Below are positions 36,320 through 45,277 of a stretch of DNA of 64,000 nucleotides, piece by piece (positions within the stretch are counted from its first letter, which is position 1; every line of letters starts with the position of its first letter). This DNA is from Planctomycetota bacterium. Its GTDB lineage: Bacteria; Planctomycetota; B15-G4; SIAN01. Where the stretch lies: positions 17,638 to 81,637 of the forward strand of contig SIAN01000018.1 of assembly GCA_009691715.1 (NCBI GenBank), read 5' to 3'. Under the pieces are notes generated by a model. The model searched no databases and was not told the origin of the DNA. It worked only from the letters and a program-made list of their open reading frames with translations. A program made the translations under genes and the position numbers.

Positions 36320-38724
36320 CCGAGGCGATCTGCCGCAGCCAGACGCCGACGCGGGCCAGTTTGGTCTCGATCTGGTTCAGCATCTCGGGCGTCCCGGCGA
36401 ACTCGCCGCGCTTGGCGCGTGCCTCGATCGCCTTGGCCGGCTCCGCGATGGTGTTGAAGCCGAGGTTGAGCGCGGCGCCCTTCAGCCGATGCGACGCCTC
36501 GGCCAGCACATGCGCGTCGCCCGACGAGAACGCGTCCTTCATCTGCGCCACCATCGAGTCGGCGTCGGTGAGGAAGATCTCGCTCGTCTCCGCGAGCAGC
36601 GTCGCATCGTCGAGCAGGCCGATCTCGCGCAGCCGCGAAAGCACTTCGGCGAACTGCTCGTCCCCTGGCGTCGCACTCATCGTCTCACTCCTTGCGGGCG
36701 CGACCTGCTTCGCGCCCCCCTCCGGCCGCCGGCACCACTGCTTCACCACTCGCGCCAACTCGGCTGGGCGGATCGGCTTGGTGAGGTAATCGTCCATTTC
36801 CGCCGCGAAGTAGCGCTCGCGATCGCCAGTCATCGCGTGCGCCGTCACTGCGACGATCGGCGTGCGCGGTCCCGGCAGCTCGCGCCCGCGGATCACGCGG
36901 GTCGCCGCCTCGCCATCCATCTCCGGCATCTGCACGTCCATGAGGACGAGGTCGATGCCTCCTTGCGCCCAGATGTTCGACGGCGATGCGGCCGTTGTCG
37001 GCGACCAAAACCTCGGCGCCGGTCCGCGACAGCAAGAATTTCGCGAGCTTCTGGTTGACCGGGTTGTCTTCGGCGAGCAGCAAGCGCGCGCCACCCGCGA
37101 TGCCTTCGAGTGCCGCCAACGGCGAAGCCGGCAGCAGCGACGGCAGCGACGAAGCTGCAGCCGATTCGTCCGGTGCGCCTGGTTCGAGCGAGGCGGCCTT
37201 CGCCTGGTCGGCCGCGACCGGCAGGGTGAGGCGCAGCGTGAAACAGGAGCCCTTCCCCATCGTGCTCGAGAGCGTGAGCGTGCCGCCCATCAGCTCGGCG
37301 AGGCGGCGCGAGATCACCAGCCCGAGGCCGGTGCCGCCAAACTTGCGCGTAGTCGAGCCATCGGCCTGGGTGAACGACTGGAACAGCTTGGCCCGCACCT
37401 CGGGCGTCATGCCGATGCCGGTGTCGCGCACCCCAATCTCGAGCGTGAAGCGACCGTCCTTCGCGGGCGCTCCGGCGAGCTCGACCGTGACGCTGCCCGC
37501 CGCGGTGAACTTGATCGCGTTGCCGACCAGGTTGGTCACGACCTGGCGCAGGCGCGTCGGATCGCCGATCAGGCGCGCCGGCACCAGCGCGGCCGCAGCG
37601 ACGCTGCAGACGAGGCCGCGTTGCTGCGCCTTCTGCCCGAGCAGGCGCACGACGCCCTTGGCGAGATCGCGCGGCGCGAAGACGACCGTCTCGAGCGTGA
37701 CCCGGCCGGCTTCGAGCTTGCTGAAGTCGAGGATGTCGTTCAGCGGTGCCAGCAGCGTCTCGCCGCTTTCGCGCACGGTGGTGAGCCAGTCGTGCTGATC
37801 GGCGTCGAGCTTCGTCTGGCCGAGGAGTTCGACGAAACCGGGGATGCCGTTCATCGGCGTCCAGATCTCGTGGCTCATGTTGGTGAGGAACTCGCTCTTC
37901 AGGCGCGTGGCCTCCAGGGCCTCGTCGCGCGCGAGGCGAAGCTCCGACGTGCGGTCGAGAACGCGCTGCTCGAGCTCTTGCGAGTGGCGCCGCAGTTCCT
38001 CGTGTTGCTGCTCGATCTGCGCGCTCATCGAGTCGAAAGCTCGCGCCAGCGCACCGAGTTCGTCGGTGCGCGAGATCCCGCTGCGCACGCCGCGCTTGCC
38101 GCCGGCCAGCTCCGCGGCCGACGCCGCCAGCCGAGCAACCGGAGTGGCGATCGATGCGGCGAGGCGGCGCGACGCAAACGCACCGAGCAGGAGCAGCGCG
38201 ACGCCGATTCCGACCGCGCGCGTGATCGCGCGGCGCGCCGCCGTGGCGACCAGCTCAAGCGAACTCTCCGCCCGGAAGGACCCGAACGGCACGCCCGAGA
38301 CGAGCACCGGCATGCTCACCACCAGCCGCTCGATGTTTGCCGCGTCGGCGATGAACTCGACCCGATCGGAAGGGGGCGGCGGCTCGAGCGCATCGATCCG
38401 GCCGCCTTCGGCGTCGGGAAGCGAGTCCGCGATGATGGTGCCCTCGAGATCGGTGAAGCTGACGCGCAGCACCTCGGCGCTCTCGTGCGCGTAGGTCGCA
38501 ACGAGCGAACGCAGCGGATCGATGTCCTCGCCCGCAAACGCCTGCGAACTCGACAACGCCACCAGTCGGGCGCTGGCACGCGCGGCGCCGACCACTTGTT
38601 CCCGCAGTTGCGCGCACTCACCCGCCACCTCGATCGCCGACGGCAGCCCGATCGCCGCTGCTACCAGCGCGAGGACGAGCACGCTGACGCGCGTGACCAG
38701 CCGGTTGCGGCGAGCCTGCGCCAT
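36300..38724 (-). pseudogene. Hybrid sensor histidine kinase with REC and HPt domains, single-base frameshift
   Basis: From ATG 38724: a membrane helix, a periplasmic sensor of about 140 residues, a second helix, a HAMP-like region, HisKA, HATPase ([14 protein letters not shown]), then a receiver that reads [20 protein letters not shown] and [12 protein letters not shown] before the frame fails. The next frame supplies [20 protein letters not shown], a Lys-containing YLTKPI strand and an HPt domain (SHRLKGAALNLGF). The break is at about 36976, where GGG stands for GG; removing one G gives 808 continuous codons. The phospho-His block reads HEIWTP, while nearly all such kinases have HEIRTP. The two changes together suggest loss of function. 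It lies five bases after a binding-protein gene in one operon. Confidence 0.83.
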
Positions 38725-38729
38725 CTGCG

Positions 38730-39260
38730 TTACTCGGCGGCCGCCAACAACGGATAGCCCGCCTCGCCCGGCTTCATGCCGTCGACGGCCAGCACCACCG
38801 TGATCGCACCGGCCGACGCCTGGACCAGCTTCGCGGCCGCGCTCGCGCTTTTCACCACGGTCGGCAGCGCGGCGATCTGGCCGGCGTAGAGGCGACCGAC
38901 CATGAACTTGCGCAGTGCCTTGTCGTCCTGTTGATAGATGCTCTTCAGCAGCACGATCTGCTCGGGCGCCGTCGCGGGCCGCGCGATCAACACGACGCGC
39001 AGCTTCTCGTTCCAGAACTGGCGATCGAGCTTGAGCAGCTGGCGCAGCTCGTCCTGCGTCACGTTCTCGATCGGGTTGTCCTTGTGGACGAGGATCGCCA
39101 CCGGGCGCGGGGCCGGCTTCGGCGCAGGCGGCGGCGCAGGCGGCGGCGGCGGCGCAGGCGATGGCAACATCGGGACCGGCGTCGCTTGGATCGAGTTGGA
39201 GGGCGCTGCCGGCGCGGCGATGGCGAACAGGGCAAGCAGCGCAACCGTGATTCGTTTCAT
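38730..39260 (-). CDS. Periplasmic phosphate-binding-like (PBP-like) protein
   Basis: A 176-residue exported protein: signal peptide [20 protein letters not shown], a proline-rich linker (repeated PPPAP), then a single compact domain of the PstS/PBP-like type: [20 protein letters not shown], then LLKLDRQFW, then [11 protein letters not shown], ending with [21 protein letters not shown]. It is about half the size of a true PstS. Such small domains often pair with a sensor kinase rather than a transporter. ATG 39260 is 14 bases from the porin stop, and the kinase follows after five bases. The ligand is unknown. Confidence 0.78.
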   Translation of the reverse strand: MKRITVALLALFAIAAPAAPSNSIQATPVPMLPSPAPPPPPAPPPAPKPAPRPVAILVHKDNPIENVTQDELRQLLKLDRQFWNEKLRVVLIARPATAPEQIVLLKSIYQQDDKALRKFMVGRLYAGQIAALPTVVKSASAAAKLVQASAGAITVVLAVDGMKPGEAGYPLLAAAE

Positions 39261-39274
39261 GGGTGCTGCTCCGC

Positions 39275-40492
39275 TCACAAGTGCCAGGCGACCTGGAACG
39301 CCGCCGTCGTCACCGGCTGCCGTTCGGTCGCTCCGCTCGCGAATCGCTCCTGGAACACGCCACGCCGAAGCTCGAGCTTGATCGCCGCGTTCGAGCCGAG
39401 TTCGAAGCGCGTGCCGATCGTCAGCTCGATCACGTCGAGGTCGAGGTCGCTCCCGACGAGGAACGGATCGCCGTGCTCCATCGAGAGCAAGTCGAGCCGC
39501 GCGTAGGAGGTCACGGCGGCGAAGCGCCATCCGGCCTGCAGGTAGGCCGCGCGGTGGTGGAAGACGCCACCCGCGCGATCGTGATGGACGATCGTTGTCG
39601 CCTCGGTGATGGCGGTGAGCGCTCCGCGCTCGATCTGCGCATAGGCGGCCGCGCTCTCCTCAACCTCGCCAAGCCGCCGCCCGACCGCCGAATCGCCTGG
39701 GAAAACATCGCGACGCGCCGACCCGCCGAAGCTGAACCCGGGAATCGGCGCTGGCGCGAATCCAAGCGCGACGTCGAGAGCCTTGGCCTCGTTGTCATCA
39801 GCGCCACGCTGGCGGTCGAGCGGATCGCGGCCGCGGCCGTTGAACACGATCGCCGTCCACTCGAGCACACCGCTCGCTCCGAGTCGTCGGCCACCGAGCT
39901 CGAGCCCGGAGTAATGCTGCGCGAGCGGCCCGCCGTCGTCCTCGAAGCGCGCGAGAAATGGCCGCTCGATCGTCAGTTCGAGGTACTTGCCGTGGTGCCA
40001 GAGCCGATTCCAGCGCGAAGTCGTGAGGTGCTCGAGGCCGATCTTGGCGTACAGCGCGTCGCTCCATTGCCACTGCGCCCAGAGTCGCTCGGCATCGATG
40101 CCGACATCGTCCTCCGACCCCTCGAGCAACACCTCGCCGAGCGCGCTCGCGTGCTCGCCGAGACGCGCAGTTCCGAAGAAATCGAGCGTGCCGAACTGGA
40201 AGGCGGACGCCCCTTTGCCGTCGCGGGGCGGATTGCTCCAACCGAAGCCGTAGTTGCCGAACAGTTGGCCGAAGAACGCCGCCTCGTTCGCGTCGGAGCC
40301 TTCTTCGGAGGCGGCTTCGTCGTGCAGCGCGCCGCTTGCGCCTTCGAGCGCCGCGAGCCGCGCCTCGAGTTCCCGATTGCGCTGTTCGAGCCCGTCGAGT
40401 CGCGCGCGATCGTCCTGCGGGAGCACGAGCCCGCAGGCGAACAGCGACGCGGCCGCCGCGACCGCCGAAAACGGCGTGGCCTCTCCTCCCAC
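39275..40492 (-). CDS. Outer-membrane porin-like protein with N-terminal coiled coil
   Basis: A 405-residue protein with signal peptide ([17 protein letters not shown]), a short heptad-type coiled coil ([20 protein letters not shown]), then alternating amphipathic strands typical of a beta-barrel and a C-terminal Leu after AFQVAWHL. Coiled coil plus barrel is seen in porins whose N-terminus ties to the cell wall, and in phosphate-selective OprP/OprO-like porins. It opens the operon with the PBP-like protein and hybrid kinase. The barrel call is strong from pattern; selectivity is unknown. Confidence 0.75.
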   Translation of the reverse strand: MGGEATPFSAVAAAASLFACGLVLPQDDRARLDGLEQRNRELEARLAALEGASGALHDEAASEEGSDANEAAFFGQLFGNYGFGWSNPPRDGKGASAFQFGTLDFFGTARLGEHASALGEVLLEGSEDDVGIDAERLWAQWQWSDALYAKIGLEHLTTSRWNRLWHHGKYLELTIERPFLARFEDDGGPLAQHYSGLELGGRRLGASGVLEWTAIVFNGRGRDPLDRQRGADDNEAKALDVALGFAPAPIPGFSFGGSARRDVFPGDSAVGRRLGEVEESAAAYAQIERGALTAITEATTIVHHDRAGGVFHHRAAYLQAGWRFAAVTSYARLDLLSMEHGDPFLVGSDLDLDVIELTIGTRFELGSNAAIKLELRRGVFQERFASGATERQPVTTAAFQVAWHL

Positions 40493-40582
40493 GGATACCA
40501 GAGGCGATCCGCCCGTCTCCCCTTCGGATCAGGAAAAACCTTCGCTAGAGGCAAACCCCTCGCCCGCGGCGCCGGCGGAGCG

Positions 40583-41446
40583 TCAGCTGCCCCGGGCCGC
40601 CCGCAGGCCCCAGGCTGCCGCTAGCAGCCCGCACAGAAGCGCGACCGACAGCTGGGCCTGGTTGAAGTCGCAGGCGTTTCCGATCACCGCCGCCGCCATC
40701 GACGTGATCACCGCGATCAGCGGCGCCGCGAAGAACATCGGCAGCGACGCCCGGCAGAGGTTCTTGGCGACGAGCGCGGGCAGCACGAGGCAGCCGAACG
40801 AATAGAGCATCCCCGAGGTGCGCATCGCCACCCCGAGCACGAGGCCGAGCCATGCGGCGGCGAGCGCGTCGGTGCTCCGGCGCACACCGAGAACGCACGC
40901 GGTCGTCGAGTCGATCGCGAAAAGGAGCAGCGCTCTCCGCCGCGCAAACACGAACAGCAGGGTCGCGGCGCACAGCACGGTCAGCACCGCGACGTCTCCC
41001 GATGTCGCCCCAATGCCGCTCGATGCCAGCAGGCGCTGCACGTCGTCGAGGCCGTGCGGGCTGTGGGCGATGATCAGCAACGAACCGCTGCCGCCGAGCA
41101 GGAAGACGAAGCCGGTGATCGCCTCGCGGCTGTCGGCCGGCCGGCCGGTGCTCCCGCCGCCGCTGCCGCGCGCCGTGACCAGCGCCGCGATCACCGCGAA
41201 CCCGACTGCCACCATGGAGAGGAACGCGTCGGAGCGGAAGAAGCTGCCCTCGGCGCTCCACTCCGAACCGAGGCAGAGCCCGAGCGAGATCCCGAGCGTC
41301 GACGCCTGCGCGATGGCGGCGCCGACGAAAATCTGGTCGCGGACGACGACGAACACGCCGACCAGCGACAACAGGAGCGCGACCAACCACGCTGCGAGCC
41401 AGATCTCGCGAAAGAGCGGCCAGGAGTCGATGAACGCGTCGATCAT
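40583..41446 (-). CDS. znuB: Metal ABC transporter permease (ZnuB-like)
   Basis: A 287-residue inner-membrane permease of the ABC-3 family. Eight or nine hydrophobic helices are visible. Family marks are FVVVRDQIFVGAAIAQASTLG near residues 33-53 and the later SFGCLVLPALVAKNL segment. ATG 41446 overlaps the ZnuC stop (ATGA). It lets Zn2+ or Mn2+ pass from the binding protein into the cytoplasm using ATP hydrolysed by the partner. Zinc rather than manganese is inferred from the histidine-rich neighbours. Confidence 0.9.
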   Translation of the reverse strand: MIDAFIDSWPLFREIWLAAWLVALLLSLVGVFVVVRDQIFVGAAIAQASTLGISLGLCLGSEWSAEGSFFRSDAFLSMVAVGFAVIAALVTARGSGGGSTGRPADSREAITGFVFLLGGSGSLLIIAHSPHGLDDVQRLLASSGIGATSGDVAVLTVLCAATLLFVFARRRALLLFAIDSTTACVLGVRRSTDALAAAWLGLVLGVAMRTSGMLYSFGCLVLPALVAKNLCRASLPMFFAAPLIAVITSMAAAVIGNACDFNQAQLSVALLCGLLAAAWGLRAARGS

Positions 41447-42180
41447 GGGGTGCGCCCCGACGCGGCGAGGGGCGGCACACCGTACGCACGCTCGAGCCGC
41501 GCGGCATCGAGAAGCCGATCGGCCGGTCCCGCCTCGACCTGTCCGTGGTGCAGCAACGCGACATGGGTCGCGAGCGCAGCGGCGACTGCAACGTCGTGGC
41601 TGACGTAGACGATGGCGAGACCGTCCTCGCGATTGCGGCGCGCGAAGAGTTCGAGCAGCGCCCGCTCAGTCACGAGATCAAGATGGTTCATCGGCTCGTC
41701 GACACACAGCAGAAGCGGACGACGCGCCAGCGCCCGCGCGACGATGACGCGCTGCCGCTGGCCGCCCGAGAGCGATCCGTAGCTCTGGTGGAGCTGTCCG
41801 TGCAGACCCACCTGTTCGAGCGCCGCCTCGACGCGTTCCTCGCGTTGTGCGCGCGTGAGTCGCTGGCCGACCAGGCCGAGCGCGACCAGCTCGTGCGGCG
41901 TGGTCGGGAGGTGTAAGACCAGCTCGCAGCACTGCGGCACGTAGCCGAGGACGTCGGCGCTCACACCGGGCCCGTACTGCGCGACGCCGCCCAACGGATC
42001 CAGCACGCCGAGCAGGGTCAAGAGCAACGTCGACTTGCCCGTCGCGTTGGTGCCGAGCAGAAACCAGAACTCGCCGGCGCGCACCTGCAGCGAAACGTCA
42101 CGCAGGACGGCGTTGCGACCATGTCCCGCCACGAGGTCGCGACAGGAGAGGATCGTCGCCGCGTCGTGCATCGGCGTCAT
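41443..42180 (-). CDS. znuC: Metal ABC transporter ATP-binding protein (ZnuC-like)
   Basis: A 245-residue ATPase. Walker A is GTNATGKST, the signature SLSGGQRQRV, Walker B LLLCVDEP followed by MNHLD, and the switch His is in YVSHDVAVA. The Q-loop lies in LGYVPQCCEL. The start at 42180 overlaps the ZnuA stop by four bases, so subunit amounts are probably coupled. The C-terminus lacks the histidine-rich tail of some ZnuC proteins. Confidence 0.9.
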   Translation of the reverse strand: MTPMHDAATILSCRDLVAGHGRNAVLRDVSLQVRAGEFWFLLGTNATGKSTLLLTLLGVLDPLGGVAQYGPGVSADVLGYVPQCCELVLHLPTTPHELVALGLVGQRLTRAQREERVEAALEQVGLHGQLHQSYGSLSGGQRQRVIVARALARRPLLLCVDEPMNHLDLVTERALLELFARRNREDGLAIVYVSHDVAVAAALATHVALLHHGQVEAGPADRLLDAARLERAYGVPPLAASGRTP

Positions 42181-43205
42181 GAGCCGCCTCGCGATCGCGA
42201 CAACGCGGCGACGATCGAGCCGACATCGCTGTCGACCATCGCCAGGTAGTCGGTCGCCGCAGGGGTCGCTCCCACCTCATGGGCCAGCGTCAGGAGCGGC
42301 ACGTCGAGCTTGCCGGCGACGAACTGGGCCGACTTCGGATCGAAGCCCGGAGCGGTGAAGACCAGCTTCGCGCCCGCCGCCCTAGCGCTCCGGATCAACT
42401 CGCCGAGGTGGCCGGTCGATGGCGCGACGCCCGGCTTCGGTTCGAGGAAGCCCGCGAACTCGAGACCGAAACGCCGACCGAAGTAGGCCCACTGGTTGTG
42501 GTCGGCGAGCACCCTGGTGCCGGCGAACGGCGCGAGCGCGCCGAACCAGCCGCCGAGCTCCTCGCCGCGCTTCTGCTGGGCGAGGAACGACGCGAGCCTT
42601 CCGTTCGCGTTGAGCTCGGCGAACTTCACGATCGTGTCGCTTTGGAATTCCTCGGCGAGCGCGGCGCCGACCATCGCGACGCAGAGCCGCTTCTCGAACG
42701 CGGCGCAGCGTTCCATGAAGCCGTCCCTGGCCGTCGGCAGGAGCTCGGAGAGTCGATCGCGCAGCAACCGCGCGACCAGGAGCCCATTCACCGGATCGGT
42801 CATGTAGTGGGGATTGCCGAACGGATGGACGTCTCCGTGCGAACGGTCGACCGGCACGCTCGGCACCTCGAGCGGCGTCGCCACCACCGACGCATCGATG
42901 AAGCCGGGCTGCCCCGGCTGCACGCGGCCGTTGCGACATTGCTGCAGGAGGACCGGCGCCCAGCCGATCTCGAGCTCCATTCCCTGCTGCACGAACGCAT
43001 CGGCCGCCGCGAGCGCCTTCACGTGGCTCGGCCGTGCGTCGAGGAAGTGGGGATTCTCGGTCCCCTTGGCGAAGACGGTGACGGAGACGGCGTCGCCGCC
43101 GACCTCCTGCGCGATGCTGCCGATCGACGGCACCGTGCAGCAGACGTTCAGCTTCTGTTCCCGTGCCGAAGACAGCGCGACCAAGACGAGGGTGATGAGT
43201 TTCAT
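42177..43205 (-). CDS. znuA: Zinc/manganese periplasmic binding protein (ZnuA-like)
   Basis: A 342-residue cluster-9 binding protein. The short N-terminus (KLITLVLVALSSAREQ) is a signal peptide. The usual metal ligands are present: His in GTENPHFLDARPSH, His in FGNPHYMTDP, His in VLADHNQWAYFG, and an acidic residue in VFTAPGFDPKSAQF. The His-rich loop of zinc-specific ZnuA proteins is reduced to SHGDVH. ATG 43205 is nine bases from the outer-membrane gene stop. It hands metal to the ZnuB/ZnuC pump encoded next. Confidence 0.9.
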   Translation of the reverse strand: MKLITLVLVALSSAREQKLNVCCTVPSIGSIAQEVGGDAVSVTVFAKGTENPHFLDARPSHVKALAAADAFVQQGMELEIGWAPVLLQQCRNGRVQPGQPGFIDASVVATPLEVPSVPVDRSHGDVHPFGNPHYMTDPVNGLLVARLLRDRLSELLPTARDGFMERCAAFEKRLCVAMVGAALAEEFQSDTIVKFAELNANGRLASFLAQQKRGEELGGWFGALAPFAGTRVLADHNQWAYFGRRFGLEFAGFLEPKPGVAPSTGHLGELIRSARAAGAKLVFTAPGFDPKSAQFVAGKLDVPLLTLAHEVGATPAATDYLAMVDSDVGSIVAALSRSRGGS

Positions 43206-43214
43206 GGTCGGCGC

Positions 43215-44555
43215 TCAGTACGCATGAGCCGGGTGGTTGCCCACCTGGAACTCGACGCCGAGCCAGACACTGTGCGCGTGGCCGTCCGCGAGGTGATCGG
43301 CGAAGTCGAGGTTGTATTGCAGCCGTACGCGCGAGAAGTGCGACGGATGCCACGCGATCATCGGTGAGAGGCGCTGGCGATCATCGCGCAGCGCGTCGTC
43401 CTCGCGCGGATCGACGCCGGCGCCGCTCGCGCGCGCAACCTCCCACCGCAGGCCGGCGACCCAGTCGCGCCGGAATCCCCACAGGACGTAGGAATAGAAA
43501 CCGCTGTCGTGCAGCGTGTCGCCGGGCAACGCGAACTCGTCGCCGCTTGCCGTGACGCCGTCGGGGTCGAACTGCTGCAACGTCGTGCCGTAGATGCGGC
43601 GAATCGCTTCGCCCTGGAAGATCAGGAACGGCCAGCCCGCCTCGTTCGTCTTCGGCTGCCACTTCACCTTCACGTCGGCGCCATAGAGCGCGCTGCTCGT
43701 CGAAGTGCTCGCCCCGTTGGGACCCCATGCGCCAGAGAGCCCGAACAGGCTCACGGTCTCGTCCGACAGATCGAACGACTGCAGCAGGCGCGTGCTGTAC
43801 GCGAAGTCAGCGAGGCTGCGCGTCTCGCGGCCGGCCACGACGCGGCCACCGGGCGCCGCCTCTTCATCGGTGCCGCGAAAGCTCGCCATCGTCTCGCCGC
43901 GCGAGTTCTGCACGCCGAGGTAGAGCTCGGCGAACCACGGCACCGGCGCGAGCCACGACAGTCGCGCACCCGGCGCGCGCATGCCGTCGGGACCGAAGAC
44001 CCGGCTGTGGATGACCGGCTGATCGATGAAGTCCCACGCGTGCGGATGCTGCGAATTGATGCGGCCGAACTCGGTGAAGTACTGCCCGACCTTCAACTGC
44101 AGGCCGTGCGGCAGCGAACTCGTGCGCCCGTAGACCTCCTCGATCTCGAATTCCGACTCGCCCTCGGGGCTCTGGAAGTAGATGAGGTGCGACTCGAACT
44201 GGAAATAGGGGTCGACCGCGCCGATCCCCGACAGCTCGAGCTGCGACAGGGTGAAGCCGCGCTGTTTCGGGTCGTGCCCGCCGCCCTGCAGCTCGCCGAT
44301 CGAGTCGTCCTGCTCGGTCGAGCTGCCGGCGTTGATCAGCGCGTCGAGAGACAGGTCGAGCAGCCGGAACTGCCCGCCGAGAAGATTCGGCGCCGCTGTC
44401 GTTGCCGCCTTTTGCTGGTCGGCGAGCGCTTGATCGAGGGCTTGATCGAACGAACGAACGTGCGACGGATCGACGGGTGGACTCTGGTCCTGCGCTGCGG
44501 CGATGCCGCAAAGCGGGCCGCACAAGACGGCCGTGAGGATGGGTTGAAGACGCAT
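43215..44555 (-). CDS. Outer-membrane beta-barrel protein of the zinc locus
   Basis: A 446-residue protein with signal peptide (ILTAVLCGPLCGIAAAQ) and a barrel-type body with many alternating aromatic strands, for example LKVGQYFTEFGRINSQHPHA. A histidine cluster lies near residue 165 (QHPHAWDFIDQPVIHSR) and another at the C-terminus (DGHAHSVWLG, NHPAHAY). The end Tyr fits a barrel C-terminus. Placed directly before znuA, it is likely to be the outer-membrane entry or receptor for the metal. No TonB box or plug domain is visible, so passive or facilitated entry is more likely than TonB-driven import. Confidence 0.75.
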   Translation of the reverse strand: MRLQPILTAVLCGPLCGIAAAQDQSPPVDPSHVRSFDQALDQALADQQKAATTAAPNLLGGQFRLLDLSLDALINAGSSTEQDDSIGELQGGGHDPKQRGFTLSQLELSGIGAVDPYFQFESHLIYFQSPEGESEFEIEEVYGRTSSLPHGLQLKVGQYFTEFGRINSQHPHAWDFIDQPVIHSRVFGPDGMRAPGARLSWLAPVPWFAELYLGVQNSRGETMASFRGTDEEAAPGGRVVAGRETRSLADFAYSTRLLQSFDLSDETVSLFGLSGAWGPNGASTSTSSALYGADVKVKWQPKTNEAGWPFLIFQGEAIRRIYGTTLQQFDPDGVTASGDEFALPGDTLHDSGFYSYVLWGFRRDWVAGLRWEVARASGAGVDPREDDALRDDRQRLSPMIAWHPSHFSRVRLQYNLDFADHLADGHAHSVWLGVEFQVGNHPAHAY

Positions 44556-44652
44556 CGTCTCTGGATTCCCGATTCCGGCCCCGAAGTGGCGTGACCTGCC
44601 ACGCGCTCGGCCGAACGGGCGGGCGGGGCCGGAATGGACCCGCGAAGTGCCG

Positions 44653-45150
44653 TCAGACCACGTGGAGCGCGCAGCGACTTTGCGTCGCAGGCAGGTCAGG
44701 CGGGCCGCGCGCGAGCGCGAACCGCGACGGTTCGCTCGCGGGACATGACGGCGCGGTCACGACGACGAAACGCACCGTGATCGGGATCGCGAGCGTGAAG
44801 GGCGCGATCGGAATGGCGTGCCGCTCGAACAGCGAGGAACAAACCGAGCAGTGGGTCGCAGCGCCAATCGGCGGCGCATGCGAGTGGTGATGGTGGAACG
44901 GATCGCGGCAACCGTCGCCGTCGGGGCACTCCCCCGAAAGGGTCGTCGTCTCCGCCCGCTCCCGCACCTGTCCCGAACACGCCGGCCCTTCGCTGCAGTC
45001 CTCCGCGTGGTCCGGGTCCGAGTGCGCGTGGTCTTCGTGCCGATGGAAGAGCGTGCCAGCAATGCCAAGCAGCCAAGCCAACACGAGCGTCGCAGCGGCC
45101 GCACGGAGCGGCAACCAGCGAGGCAGCAGTTCGAGTCGGCGCGAGGACAT
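44653..45150 (-). CDS. Histidine- and cysteine-rich exported protein
   Basis: A 165-residue protein with an N-terminal membrane segment (AAAATLVLAWLLGIAGTLF) followed by a metal-binding-looking region: HRHEDHAHSDPDHAEDC, then six Cys and FHHHHSHAPP and HCSVC. Membrane or periplasmic location is expected. Its layout resembles small DUF2946-type proteins found at zinc and copper uptake genes. It starts the metal operon, 97 bases before the outer-membrane gene, and could act as a metal buffer or sensor. The function is inferred from composition and place. Confidence 0.65.
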   Translation of the reverse strand: MSSRRLELLPRWLPLRAAAATLVLAWLLGIAGTLFHRHEDHAHSDPDHAEDCSEGPACSGQVRERAETTTLSGECPDGDGCRDPFHHHHSHAPPIGAATHCSVCSSLFERHAIPIAPFTLAIPITVRFVVVTAPSCPASEPSRFALARGPPDLPATQSRCALHVV

Positions 45151-45277
45151 CGGGCGGGGAACAGTAGCGCGGCGGTGATGCGACCACCACGGGGCGCCCT
45201 CGCGACGAGACTCTCGCTCGGAACGGCGCCTCCTCCGGCCATACTCCCGCGCTTCCGCTTGGGAGCCTGCCGTAGCG

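Noticed and set aside
44556..45277. A Zur-binding palindrome controlling the zinc genes
   Set aside because: I searched both gaps by eye and found no convincing AT-rich dyad of the known Zur type; regulation may use a different sequence.
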